Below are positions 1-9,797 of a DNA stretch of 64,000 nucleotides, piece by piece (within the stretch, counting starts at the first letter, position 1; every line of letters begins with the position of its first letter). The notes under the pieces were generated by a model, which made no database searches, was not told where the DNA came from, and was given only the letters and a program-made list of their open reading frames with translations. The stretch is taken from NCBI GenBank assembly GCA_012064385.1, contig QRDG01001525.1, forward strand, positions 1,116,001-1,180,000. Reading direction: 5' to 3'. This DNA is from Puccinellia tenuiflora. Its lineage: Eukaryota > Streptophyta > Magnoliopsida > Poales > Poaceae. Made by a program: the position numbers and the translations under genes.

Positions 1-104
1 TGTTCACAAAAGCCGGCTTTATTTCATTTGATCATAACAATTCGATTACATCTAGGCATGGCTCACTGGGCTCTTTGCCTTGCAACTCATAAAACTATTA
101 CAAC

Positions 105-3100
105 TTAAGTATAATATGGACGTAACTGAGCTATGTTCCAAGGCCTCTTTGCCTCTGCATAAGGATCTAGAGTATGAGCTGTATCAGCTCCTTTGCCTAC
201 ACTTGCCGGCTCTCGCACATCCATTAGATAGTACGACCCGTTGTTCAGATTCTTGCTTATGACGAACGGTCCTTCCCATGGTGGAGATAACTTGTGCATC
301 CCTTCCTTATTCTGGACTAGGCGAAGCACTAAGTCACCCTCCTGAAAAGTCCGGGTCTTGATTCTGCGTGCGTGATATCGCCGCAAATCTTGCTGATACA
401 CTGCTGATCTCTCAAGGGCTAACTCCCTTGCTTCCTCGAGTGCGTCCACCGAGTCCTGGCGGGCGAGTTCATTTTCTGTCTCAACGTAATTGGCGACTCG
501 TGGCGAGTCATGCAACAAGTCGCTTGGCAGGACGGCTTCTGCTCCATACACCATGAAGAAAGGTGTGAAGCCGTGGATCTATTGGGAGTCGTTCTGATAC
601 TCCAAAGTACTGCTGGTAACTCCTCAACCCAACATCCGGCGGCTCTTAGCAAGGGACTCGTAGCCGAGGCTTAATTCCCTTCAACAACTCCTGATTTGCC
701 CTCTCTGCTTGTCCATTGGACTGTGGGTGTGCCACTGAGGCTAGGTCGAGTCTGATGTTGTTCTCACCACAAAACTTGGCCATCTCTCCAACTGATAAGT
801 TGGTACCATTGTCTGTAATGATGCTGTGAGGGTATCCAAAACGTGTTGCTATTTTTTGAAGAATCTCACAGCTGATGCACCGTCGACTCTGCTGACGGGT
901 TCCACTTCCACCCACTTGGTGAACTTGTCAACTGCTACTAGCAGATGGGTCTTCTGACAAGGCGACTTTGAGAAAGGGCCCACCATGTCGAGTCCCCAAA
1001 CTGCAAATGGCCAAGTGATAGGGATGGTTCTGAGTTCTTGAGCTGGCACGTGGTCTTGCCTTGCGTACCTTTGACATCCATCACAGACTCGAACTATCTT
1101 CTCTGCATCCAAATGTGCTGTCAACCAGAAGAACCCGTGTCTGAAAGCTTTTGACACCAAGGATCTAGTGGATGCATGATGACCACAATCTCCTGCATGA
1201 ATCTCTTGCAATATTTGTTTGCCCTCCTCTGGAGACACACATCTCTGGTAGACTCCAGTAACGCTTCTTCTGTACAACTCGCCATTGATAACTGTGTAGG
1301 ACTTACACCGTCTGATGAGCTGTCTCTGCTTGACTTCATCCTTTGGGAGTTCACCCCGCAGGAGATATGCTAGGTAGGGCTCTGTCCACGCTGGGATTGC
1401 TCGTGTTGCTGCTACCAATACCGACTCTGGGTCTGGAAAGGCTAACTCCTCCTCTGAGGGTAATTTGACTGAGAAGGATGGAGTTCATCCAAGAACACAT
1501 TTGGTGGTACTTTCTCTCGACGAGAGCCGAGTCGTGATAACGCATCAGCAGCCTCGTTCTTGCGCCTGTCAATATGCTCCACTTGATAACCAGAAAAGAA
1601 CCCGGCTATCTGTTCGACTGCTCTTCTATAAGCCGCCATGTTTGCATCCTTCGAGTCCCAGGTTCCAGACACTTGCTGAGCTACGAGATCCGAGTCTCCA
1701 AAGCACCTGATACGCTTGATGTTCATCTCCTTGGCCAAACGCAGGCCATGTAGCAAAGCCTCATACTCTGCCATGTTGTTTGTACAATCAAAATGCAACT
1801 GAAGGACGTATGCTAACTTATCTCCCTTAGGCGATGTTAACACCACGCCGGCTCCTGAGCCCTCTAACTGTCTGGACCCGTCAAAGTGCATTGTCCAATA
1901 CTTGGTGCAGGGGGTATTTGGTGAAGATGTAAAATCTGTCCAATCATTGACAAAATCAACCAAAGCTTGAGATTTGATCGCTGTCCTAGGCTCATATGTG
2001 ATATGATAAGGACCCAACTCAATTGCCCACTTGGCGACTCGCCCTGTTGCCTCTCTGTTGCGTATAATATCTGCCAGCGGTGCTGAACTCACCACCTTAA
2101 TTGGATGCTCTTGGAAATAATGCTTGAGTTTTCTACTTGCAAGAAAAACTCCATAGACCAACTTCTGCCACTGTGGGTACCTTTGCTTTGACTCTGTGAG
2201 GACTTCACTGATGTAGTAGACAGGTCTCTGTACTGGATACTCCTTTCCTTCCTCTGCTCGCTCCACGACTACTACTGCACTGACAACTCTCTCGTTGGCA
2301 GCTACATATAATAGCATGGGCTCCTTATCTGTAGGAGCTGCAAGCACCGGAGCTGTTGACAAAGTTTTCTTCAACTCCTCAAAAGCACGGTCGGCTTCTT
2401 CATCCCATAGGAATTTATCTGACTTCTTCAGGAGTCGGTAGAGAGGACCCGCCTTCTCCCCGAGTCTTGAAATAAACCTGCTTAGAGCTGCCACACATCC
2501 AGTGAGCTTTTGAACGTCCTTCAGACAAGTCGGCTTCTGCAAGTTATGGATAGCCTTGATTTTCTCTGGATTTGCCTCAATGCCTCGCTCTGAAACAATG
2601 AAGCCTAGGAGTTTGCCCGCAGGGACTCCAAAAACACACTTGGTCGGGTTGAGCTTCATCTTGTACTTGCGTAGGTTCTCAAAGGTTTCTGTCAGGTCTG
2701 CTATCAGAGAGTCGGCCTTCTGAGACTTGACCACTACATCATCCACATAAGCATGGATATTCCTTCCAATCTGTTTCTTGAAACAATTTTGGATACATCT
2801 CTGATATGTAGCTCCTGCGTTCTTGAGTCCAAAGGGCATTGTTGTGTAGCAAAATGCTCCAAAGGGCGTAATAAAGACGTCTTCAGCTCATCCTCTATGT
2901 TGAGTCTGATCTGGTGGTACCCTGAATATGCATCCAAGAAACAAAGTAACTCTGACCCCGCTGTGGAGTCAATGATCTGGTCTATACGAGGTAGTGCGAA
3001 CGGGTCCTTAGGGCAATGCTTGTTTAGGCCCGTGAAGTCGATGCACATACGCAACTCTCCTGTTTTCTTTGGTACTAACACTGGATTGGCCACCCACTCT

Positions 3101-3330
3101 GGGTGAAAGACCTCCTTGATGAACTCGGCTGCGAGGAGCCGAGCCACCTCTTCTCCTATGGCTTTCCTCCTGTCATCATGAAACTTGCGCAGACCCTGCT
3201 TAACTGGTCTTGCATTAGGATTAACATGTAAGCTGTGCTCGGCGAGTTCTCTCGGGACTCCTGGCATGTCAGATGGCTTCCATGCAAAAACATCCCGATT
3301 CTCACGGATGAACTCGACGAGCGCGCTTTC
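105..3330 (-). pseudogene. Element A pol: RT, RNase H, Tat-type second RNase H, integrase (frameshifted)
   Basis: RT begins right after an amber codon (3333-3331) in the same frame as gag-PR. The catalytic block YVDDVVVKS lies near 2740. The gypsy RNase H follows, then a second RNase H-like domain with the motifs MHFDGS, NNMAEYEAL, GDSDLV and NEAADALS. Integrase has an H2C2 zinc-binding region (CGHHASTRS...CDGCQRYA) near 1080-1200, then WPFAVWGLDMVGPF and ITDNGTN. Frame changes are visible near 2880, 1470, 865, 650 and 590, after which the last integrase part runs open from 554 to 105. The protein parts are clear, but the gene is broken. Confidence 0.88.
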
Positions 3331-6300
3331 CTATTTATCAGAGAGGTGTGCCCCAATAGTGAACTGCTTGGAAGAATCACCAGGGGTAAAGTCGACTTGC
3401 TTTGTGTCCTGAGCTGACTTGAATTTCATCTTCTCCTCTGTGGCCGGCTTCTTAAGGACCGAGTTGTCCTCCGGGTCCACGTTTGCCTTGTAAAACTTCA
3501 GCTCCTCTTGAGCACAAGCTGTCTCAGCCATAGCTGCATCACCTAACTCACACTCCAATGCCATCTGTCTGCTGCCATTAACTGTAATGACTCCTGCTGG
3601 ACCTGGCATCTTGAGCTTCAAGTAAACATAGCATGGTCTGGCCATAAACTTAAAGTATGCTGGTCGACCAAAGAGAGCATGGTATGGACTCTTAAGATCC
3701 ACTACCTCAAAAGGCATAATCTCTGAACGAAAATTCTCCACTGTGCCAAAAGCAACCTCAAGATAAATCTTACCAATGGGTTTGGCCGACTTCCCTGGTA
3801 CTATCCCATGGAACACTGTCTCTGTTGGAATTAGCTGTCTATCTTGCAGCTGCATCCTCTTGAATGTGTCATAATATAAGATGTTGATACTACTTCCACC
3901 ATCCATAAGCACTTTGTTCAATGTATAGCCCCCAACTTGAGGTGCCACCACCAAGGCTAGCTGCCCTGGGTCGTCGACTCTTGGAGGATGATCTGCCCGA
4001 CTCCATGTGATGGTTTGCTCTGACCACCTGAGCCACTGTGGAAGGGCCGGCTCTACTGCATTAACAGCTCTAACCTTTAACTTCTTGGAACGTTTGGACG
4101 TGCTTGTTGTGAAGACATGGTAACTGCCACGACTCGGGTTCTGTGGCCGAGTTGTGACATAATATTGCCCATTGCCATCATGGAGCTGCTTCGGGTTCTG
4201 CTGGAACCCGCCCTGCTGGTTACCTCCTCCTTGAGGTTGGTTTGGATTATTGCCGGCTCCTCCGCCGTTATTGCCGGGTCCTCCGGCTCCATTGTTTCCT
4301 CTATACCCATTGTTGTTACCTCTGTTTCCTGGCCCTTGGAACCCGGCACGCTGCAAATCTACGCACTGTCCCAAGGTATGACCGCATCTGCCGTTCTTGG
4401 CGTGTTTAGGGCATGGAATCCTCAAGACCTCCTCTGTGCTTGGAGTACGGCCTTGGTATCCATTAGAATTATTGTCCTTGCGTCTGACCCCAGTATTTGT
4501 GTTAGCCACTAGGTCAGAGTTATCTCCATACGGCCGCTTGCCACCACCTTGATTCTGGTTTTGATTCTGGTTCTGACTCTGACCGTTGCCACCTTGTCCT
4601 TTAGTCCCTTCCTCCTGATCCTTTGTTTTGTCTGTGGCAGCGTGCTTATTAGCACCTGCCATGATCTCACCAATCGTAAGGGGAATACCTTGATTCAGGC
4701 TCTCCTTCATACGACCTAGCTTCCAACTCAAGGGATTGTAACTGCAATTTCTCTCCATCGCCATTAACACTGAAACCGGTGGGAGTCCTTGTGAGGAGTT
4801 AATGATCTCTGAGACCCGCTTCATCCAGTGCCTTGCTGACTCGCCCTTCCTCTGGACACACCGCTCCAGGTCCTCGATGGTGCTGAGCTTTTTGCATGTG
4901 CCCTGGAAGTTCTGAATAAAAGCCGCCTTCAATTGCTCCCAAGAGTTGATTGACCTAGGAGGCAAGTTGCGCATCCAAACCTTGGCTGCTCCCTCCATCA
5001 TAAGATACATGAACTTGGCACACAAATTACCTGTGGCATTGCGAATACTCATCGCCATCTCGTATGTACCCAACCAAGAGGTCGGGTCCATGTTGGGCTC
5101 ATAGTTTGGAACCTTGCGCGGCTCCTTGAAACTGCTGGGGAAGGACTCGGACCTGATGGCATCAGACAGGCACTCTGGTCCTGTTAACGCTGGGGAAGCA
5201 CCAGGAGAAGTCACCTCTTCGTGCACCCGGGTTGGCTGGGGCGGGTTAGCTGCACCCACTAACGCTCTGTCCCTCTCTGCCTCCCGAGCTCTTGCTGCTT
5301 CTCTTTCTCGTCGTTGCCTTGCTTCATCAACCACTAGCTGAGCTCGTGAAGTAGTTGGTATGTTTGCACGATTCCTCTCTTGTTCACGACGCCTTGCACT
5401 TGTAGAGTTGGCCGGATTGGACTCACCGTGCCGACTCCTCGTACCTGAGTTAAAGGGTGTTGAATGTAGTCTACTTGCATCTGGAAAAGTTGGATACAAA
5501 GCTTGCTGAGTCAAAGCTGTCTTCAGTAGCTCGATAGCCTCACGAGTCTCCTGTCCTGCTGGTCCCTCTGGTACCACGATATTCTCCAATCTCAGAGTCG
5601 CCGCATGAACGTTGTCCATAGGATTAGAGTAATGTCCCTCTGGAGTATGAAATCTGTTAGGCTGAGACCCTAAGCCACCAGATGCTCCTCCTCCGACTCC
5701 TCCTTCAGGCGGTGGTCCGTTGGTACGGCTGCCTCCCGGTCCTTCTGGGGGTGGTGGTGGTGGTGGTGGTGGTGCTCCTGTTCCTCCTCCTGCGGCGCCT
5801 CCTGCTGCCGCTGAGCCTCCTAGTCCGGCTCCTCTGCCTGGACCATTAGGTGTGGTGAATAGATTGGTTGGATTGATGTGGACTCCATCATTCAAGCGAC
5901 TCCTGGCTCTGCGGTGTTGAATTGAAGTAAGCTCCTCGCGGCGCCTCCGCACGACTTGAGCTTCATCTTGGACTCGGGCCCGCTCTTCGGCCAGTCTACG
6001 GTTTGCTTCTGTGATATCAGCTAGTTGCCTCTCCAACGCAGTACGAGCATTGGTTAACTCAGCCGCCCTCTCTGCAGCATTATTTGCATTAATTTCCTTC
6101 GTCAATAGAGCCGGATCAAACTGATTTCCAGTGTTTCCAGACATGTAGACTCCCACAACACGGGCGCGTACTGGCGACTCCTCATAATCCTCTTCCTCTA
6201 TCCCATACCCAAGCCGATCTTCAAACAAGGGTAAGATAGACTCTGAATCTGCATCGTAATCTGAATCTGACTCTTGCAGCATCTCTGGTTTCTCAGCTTG

Positions 6301-6618
6301 GGGTTCCTCAGACTCGGCGATGATGCCGACCTCTGAAGTTCCGACCGACTCCTCACCGTCGGACTCGACGACAACGGTTGGCTCTGATACTGATTCCGCC
6401 GAGTTCGCGCGAAGACCCGACGCGCAAACCATCCCGACGAACACGTTGATTCCTCCAAAGACAAGCTGGTAGCCCTCGTCGACTTCGTTCATCTCCGAAG
6501 TCCAGCCTGAGTCGTCAATCTTGGTCTCACCATGTTCATCAGTGTAGACCCGCCCGATGGCGAGTTTCTCCATAGCTCGACGAGCAGCTCCAACGATCTC
6601 AACTCCTTTCGTCACCAT
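3331..6618 (-). CDS. Element A gag and aspartic protease polyprotein
   Basis: Gag packages element RNA and the protease would cut the polyprotein. The frame is open upstream to 6741 only because it reads through the primer binding site and into the LTR. The likely start is the ATG at 6618, three bases below the PBS, giving 1095 codons. The protein has an acidic N-terminal part, a Pro/Gly-rich stretch (10 consecutive Pro), the retrotransposon gag core (WMRNLPPRSINSWEQLKAAF), a Gln/Asn/Gly-rich basic region, a knuckle of the form C-x2-H-x7-H-x4-C, and a retropepsin-like motif LMDGGSSINILY. The frame ends at TAG 3333-3331 and RT continues in the same frame behind it. Confidence 0.85.
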   Translation of the reverse strand: MVTKGVEIVGAARRAMEKLAIGRVYTDEHGETKIDDSGWTSEMNEVDEGYQLVFGGINVFVGMVCASGLRANSAESVSEPTVVVESDGEESVGTSEVGIIAESEEPQAEKPEMLQESDSDYDADSESILPLFEDRLGYGIEEEDYEESPVRARVVGVYMSGNTGNQFDPALLTKEINANNAAERAAELTNARTALERQLADITEANRRLAEERARVQDEAQVVRRRREELTSIQHRRARSRLNDGVHINPTNLFTTPNGPGRGAGLGGSAAAGGAAGGGTGAPPPPPPPPPEGPGGSRTNGPPPEGGVGGGASGGLGSQPNRFHTPEGHYSNPMDNVHAATLRLENIVVPEGPAGQETREAIELLKTALTQQALYPTFPDASRLHSTPFNSGTRSRHGESNPANSTSARRREQERNRANIPTTSRAQLVVDEARQRREREAARAREAERDRALVGAANPPQPTRVHEEVTSPGASPALTGPECLSDAIRSESFPSSFKEPRKVPNYEPNMDPTSWLGTYEMAMSIRNATGNLCAKFMYLMMEGAAKVWMRNLPPRSINSWEQLKAAFIQNFQGTCKKLSTIEDLERCVQRKGESARHWMKRVSEIINSSQGLPPVSVLMAMERNCSYNPLSWKLGRMKESLNQGIPLTIGEIMAGANKHAATDKTKDQEEGTKGQGGNGQSQNQNQNQNQGGGKRPYGDNSDLVANTNTGVRRKDNNSNGYQGRTPSTEEVLRIPCPKHAKNGRCGHTLGQCVDLQRAGFQGPGNRGNNNGYRGNNGAGGPGNNGGGAGNNPNQPQGGGNQQGGFQQNPKQLHDGNGQYYVTTRPQNPSRGSYHVFTTSTSKRSKKLKVRAVNAVEPALPQWLRWSEQTITWSRADHPPRVDDPGQLALVVAPQVGGYTLNKVLMDGGSSINILYYDTFKRMQLQDRQLIPTETVFHGIVPGKSAKPIGKIYLEVAFGTVENFRSEIMPFEVVDLKSPYHALFGRPAYFKFMARPCYVYLKLKMPGPAGVITVNGSRQMALECELGDAAMAETACAQEELKFYKANVDPEDNSVLKKPATEEKMKFKSAQDTKQVDFTPGDSSKQFTIGAHLSDK

Positions 6619-6620
6619 AG

Positions 6621-6638
6621 GCCCCACGGTGGGCGCCA
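6621..6638 (-). other. Primer binding site of element A, tRNA-Lys type
   Basis: The plus strand reads gccccacggtgggcgcca, which from memory equals the 3' acceptor arm plus CCA of plant tRNA-Lys (CUU anticodon). The element reads the complement. It lies two bases from the LTR end, as expected for minus-strand DNA priming. The tRNA identity is recalled, not searched. Confidence 0.75.
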
Positions 6639-6640
6639 AC

Positions 6641-7217
6641 TGTCGTGGGGTTGTCACGGCAAGTTCTTCCTCAGGGAAGATGAGTTCTGGGGCCATTGGT
6701 GATTGAAGTACGTGGGAACGGTTAATCTCGCCGGGGAACAAGGATTTACCCAGGTTCGGCCCCTCTGATTAGAGGTAAAGACCTACTTCCTGCTTCTATG
6801 TTATTGCTCTTTACTAGATCTCGATTACAAGGACCCGGCTCCTACAACTCAGGAGCCGGCGACTTCTCTCTGGTGGCTAGGGTTTCTCTCACTTGATTGG
6901 ACTTGTCTCTACTGGTTGAAGCTTATCGATCTAAGGTCCAGGACCCTGCTTATAAAGGCTGCCGGGTCCCTGGACTTACAGGCTATACCGAGTCACACTA
7001 GAACACGGAGTCCTACTCTACGTCTTGGTCTTCCAAGTTAGACTCCGGGTTGTACTTGGACTCCTTCTCGACGGGTCCTTTCTCCATCATGGGCCTTGGC
7101 CGGCTTGTCTCCAGCCCAGCCCATGCGACTTGACGCGTGACTCGGCTTTGGCCTTCTTGGTCTTGGCGGGTCTACTTTCCGGGTCCATGGGCCTACCTGT
7201 AAAGTATCCCCCCATCA
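6641..7217 (-). repeat. 5' LTR of element A
   Basis: On the plus strand the LTR runs from TGTCGTGGGG, two bases from the PBS, to ...CCCCCCATCA, so on the element strand it starts TG and ends CA. The right edge is placed where the integrase frame of element B stops matching (WGLDLLG, then unrelated residues). The flanking gcccc (7218-7222) would be the 5-bp target duplication; its partner is outside the window. A TATA-like TTTATAAG lies near 6949-6957 on the element strand. An edge at 7214 is also possible. Confidence 0.7.
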
Positions 7218-9797
7218 GCCCCAGCAGATCCAGCCCCCAAACCGCGAACGGCCAGGAGAGCGGGATGGTCTGGAGTCCTTGCGCGGGCTGGTGAATTTGC
7301 TTGGCGTGGAATTGGCAGGCGTCGCAGGATTGGACGATGGCGGCTGCATCTTGAAGCACTGAAGGCCAGTAGAAGCCACTCCGGAAGATCTTGCCTGCAA
7401 GGGTGCGCGAGGAAGAATGGTGGCCGCACTCGCCGCTGTGGATGTCGTTGATGAGCTGGCGGCCTTCCTCGGCAGGGACGCACCGCAATGCAACCCCATT
7501 GGGGCGCTTACGGTACAGATCTCCGTCGTGGAGGCAGTAGGACTTGGCCTGGCGAGCAATTCTTTCGGCCTCTACGTCGTCTTCGGGGAGGACTCGGTTT
7601 TGCAGGTAGGTCTTGATCTCGTCGATCCAGCTAGCGTCTTGGCGTACCAGAGTCAGCAGCAGGCGATCGCCAGAGGGGAGCCTGCAGTTTGGTGCTCCGC
7701 TTGATGGGGCCGGTGGGATCTCCTCGTCGATGCTGATATTGGCCACTGGCTGCCTGACGGAGGCCTTGGTGAGCCTCTCCTCGAAAACTCCAAGCTTCTG
7801 GGCTTCCCTTCTTGCTGCTCGCCTGGTGAGGTCATCTGCTTCTTGGTTTTCTGCTCGCGGGGTGTGCTTGAGCTCCATGCCCCTGAAGTGCTTCTCCAGC
7901 TTGCGTACCTCTTCAAGGTAGGCCACCATGTAGGTGTCCTTAGGCGTGTAGCTTTTGTTGGAGAAGTTGACGAGGAGCTGGGAGTTGCCCTTGATGAGGA
8001 TGTGCTTGATGCCGAGGGCGATGGCTGCTCTGAGCCTGGCGAGGAGGCCTTCATATTCAGCAATGTTGTTGGAGACCTTGTCGTTGTCCTTGAAGCATAG
8101 CTGGATGGTGTAGTAGAGCTTGTCGCCTGTCGGGGAGGTGAGGACGGCACCAGCCCCCGCACTCCGGGCCGCGAAGGCGCCGTCGAAATGCATGGTCCAG
8201 GGGCCTGGTTTCGTCCCACCTGAGGCTGTAGCTTCCTCCTCTGGAGGCTCTTCTTCTTCGCGTGTGTCCGTCCATTCGGCCATAAAATCAGCCAGCGCCC
8301 TGCCCTTGATGACCCTTGTGGTGTCAAATTCCAGCTCGAAAGGTTTCAGCTCGATGCCCCAGCCTGCGACGCGATCTGTCGCGTTCGGGTTGCGCAGGAC
8401 CTGCTCTAGGGGGTATGAGGTGACCACCTTGATGGGGTGACCCTGGAAGTAGTGACGCAACTTCCTGGAGGCGATGAGGAGCGAGAAGAGGAGCTTTTGC
8501 TGCATGGGGTAGCGCTCGCGGGCGTCCCGCAGCACTGTGCTGACGAAGTACACGGGATGCTCGACGAGGGTAGTCGTTGGTGTGGCAGCGGCTGGCTCCT
8601 CTCTAGGCTCGGTGGAGTCCTTGGCGAGGTTTTCTTGGGGCTGGAGGCTTGACGAGGCTGCTTCCTTGTCGGGGGGTTCTGGGCTTGGCGAGACGGAGTT
8701 CTGCTTGTCGAGGACTGGCTCTTCCCTTTCAGCCACCAAGACCGCGCTTGCCATCTGAGGAGTGGCTACAAGATACAGCTTCAGAGGCTCGCGAGGGCGT
8801 GGGGCAACCATGATGGGTGGGCTCGCCAGGTATTTATTCAGGTCCTCAAAGGCCTTTTCTGCTTCAGGGGTCCACTTGAAAGGACCGGACCTCTTCATGA
8901 TCTTGAAAAATGGCAGCGCCCTCTCGCCGAACTTGGAGATGAAACGGCCAAGGCTGGCCGTACATCCCACTAAGCGTTGCATGTCCTTGTGGTGACGAGG
9001 AGGCTGCATCTGCTCTATGGCCTTGATCTTGTTGGGGTTGGCCTCGATGCCGCGGTGGGATACCAGGAATCCGAGGAGCTTGCCTGAAGGGACCCCGAAG
9101 ATGCACTTGGCGGGGTTCAGCTTGATGTTGACCTTGCGCAGGTTGGCAAAGGTCTCCTCGAGGTCCTGGATGAGTGTGTCCTTCTCGCGGGTCTTGACGA
9201 CGATGTCATCGACGTAGGCCTCTGCATTCCTCCCCATTTGAGCCCCCAAGGCGATCCTCATGAGGCGCTGGAACGTGGCGCCGGCGTTCTTCAGACCGAA
9301 GGGCATGCAGACGTAGCAAAACACACCACAAGGGGTGAGAAATGCTGTCTTCTCCTCGTCCTCCTTTGCCATCTTGATCTGGTGATAACCAGAGAAGGCA
9401 TCCAGAAAACAGAGGAGCGCGCAGCCGGCGGTGGAGTCCACGATCTGGTCGATCCTCGGGAGGGGATAGGGGTCCTTGGGGCAGGCCTTGTTGAGGTCGG
9501 TGAAGTCGATGCAGAGGCGGCTGCCTCTAGTGTACTTGGGGATGACCACACCGTTGGCGAGCCAACTGGGATGGACCACTTCCTTGATGATGCTGGACTT
9601 CTTCAGCTTTTCCACCTCCTTGACGATGAAATCTTGCTTCTCTGGCGCCTGGCGCCGCGCCTTTTGCTTCACGGGCGTGCGTTTGGACACACGGCTAAGT
9701 GGTGCTCGATCACCTCCCTCGGTACTCCGGACATATCTGACGGTGTCCAAGCGAACATGTCAGAGTTTGCCCTGAGGAAGGCGACGAGCGCACTTTC
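7218..9797 (-). pseudogene. Element B pol: RT, RNase H, second RNase H, partial integrase
   Basis: From about 9677 to 7218 one frame is open for nearly 2.5 kb. It holds RT (CIDFTDLNKACPKD, YVDDIVVKT), RNase H, an acidic Pro/Glu-rich linker, the Tat-type second RNase H and the zinc-binding start of integrase (CGHHSSSRT...CDACQFHA). It breaks at WGLDLLG where element A entered. A frameshift near 9677 separates this frame from the short segment following the amber codon at 9800-9798. With the integrase cut in two by A, the product cannot support transposition. Confidence 0.87.

Larger units (their letters stand above)
1..7217 (-). mobile_element. Ty3/gypsy retrotransposon A (Tat-like), 3' end outside the window
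   Basis: The minus strand carries, in order, an LTR, a tRNA-Lys-type primer binding site, gag, aspartic protease, reverse transcriptase, RNase H, a second RNase H-like domain and integrase. This order, with integrase last, is the Ty3/gypsy arrangement, and the extra RNase H-like block after RT/RNase H is known from the Tat lineage. The integrase reading frame ends at 105; 1-104 would be the 3' untranslated part, and the 3' LTR must lie left of the window. The right end interrupts the integrase of element B, so A is the younger of the two. Pol carries several frameshifts, so the copy is not autonomous. Confidence 0.9.

Noticed and set aside
5720..5920. Plus-strand frame rich in Gly, Pro and Ala opposite gag of element A
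   Set aside because: It is the antisense shadow of the Pro/Gly-rich part of gag and has no domain of its own.
6618..6741. Gag start of element A at 6741
   Set aside because: That frame start lies in the LTR and reads through the primer binding site; the ATG at 6618 just inside the PBS is the better start.
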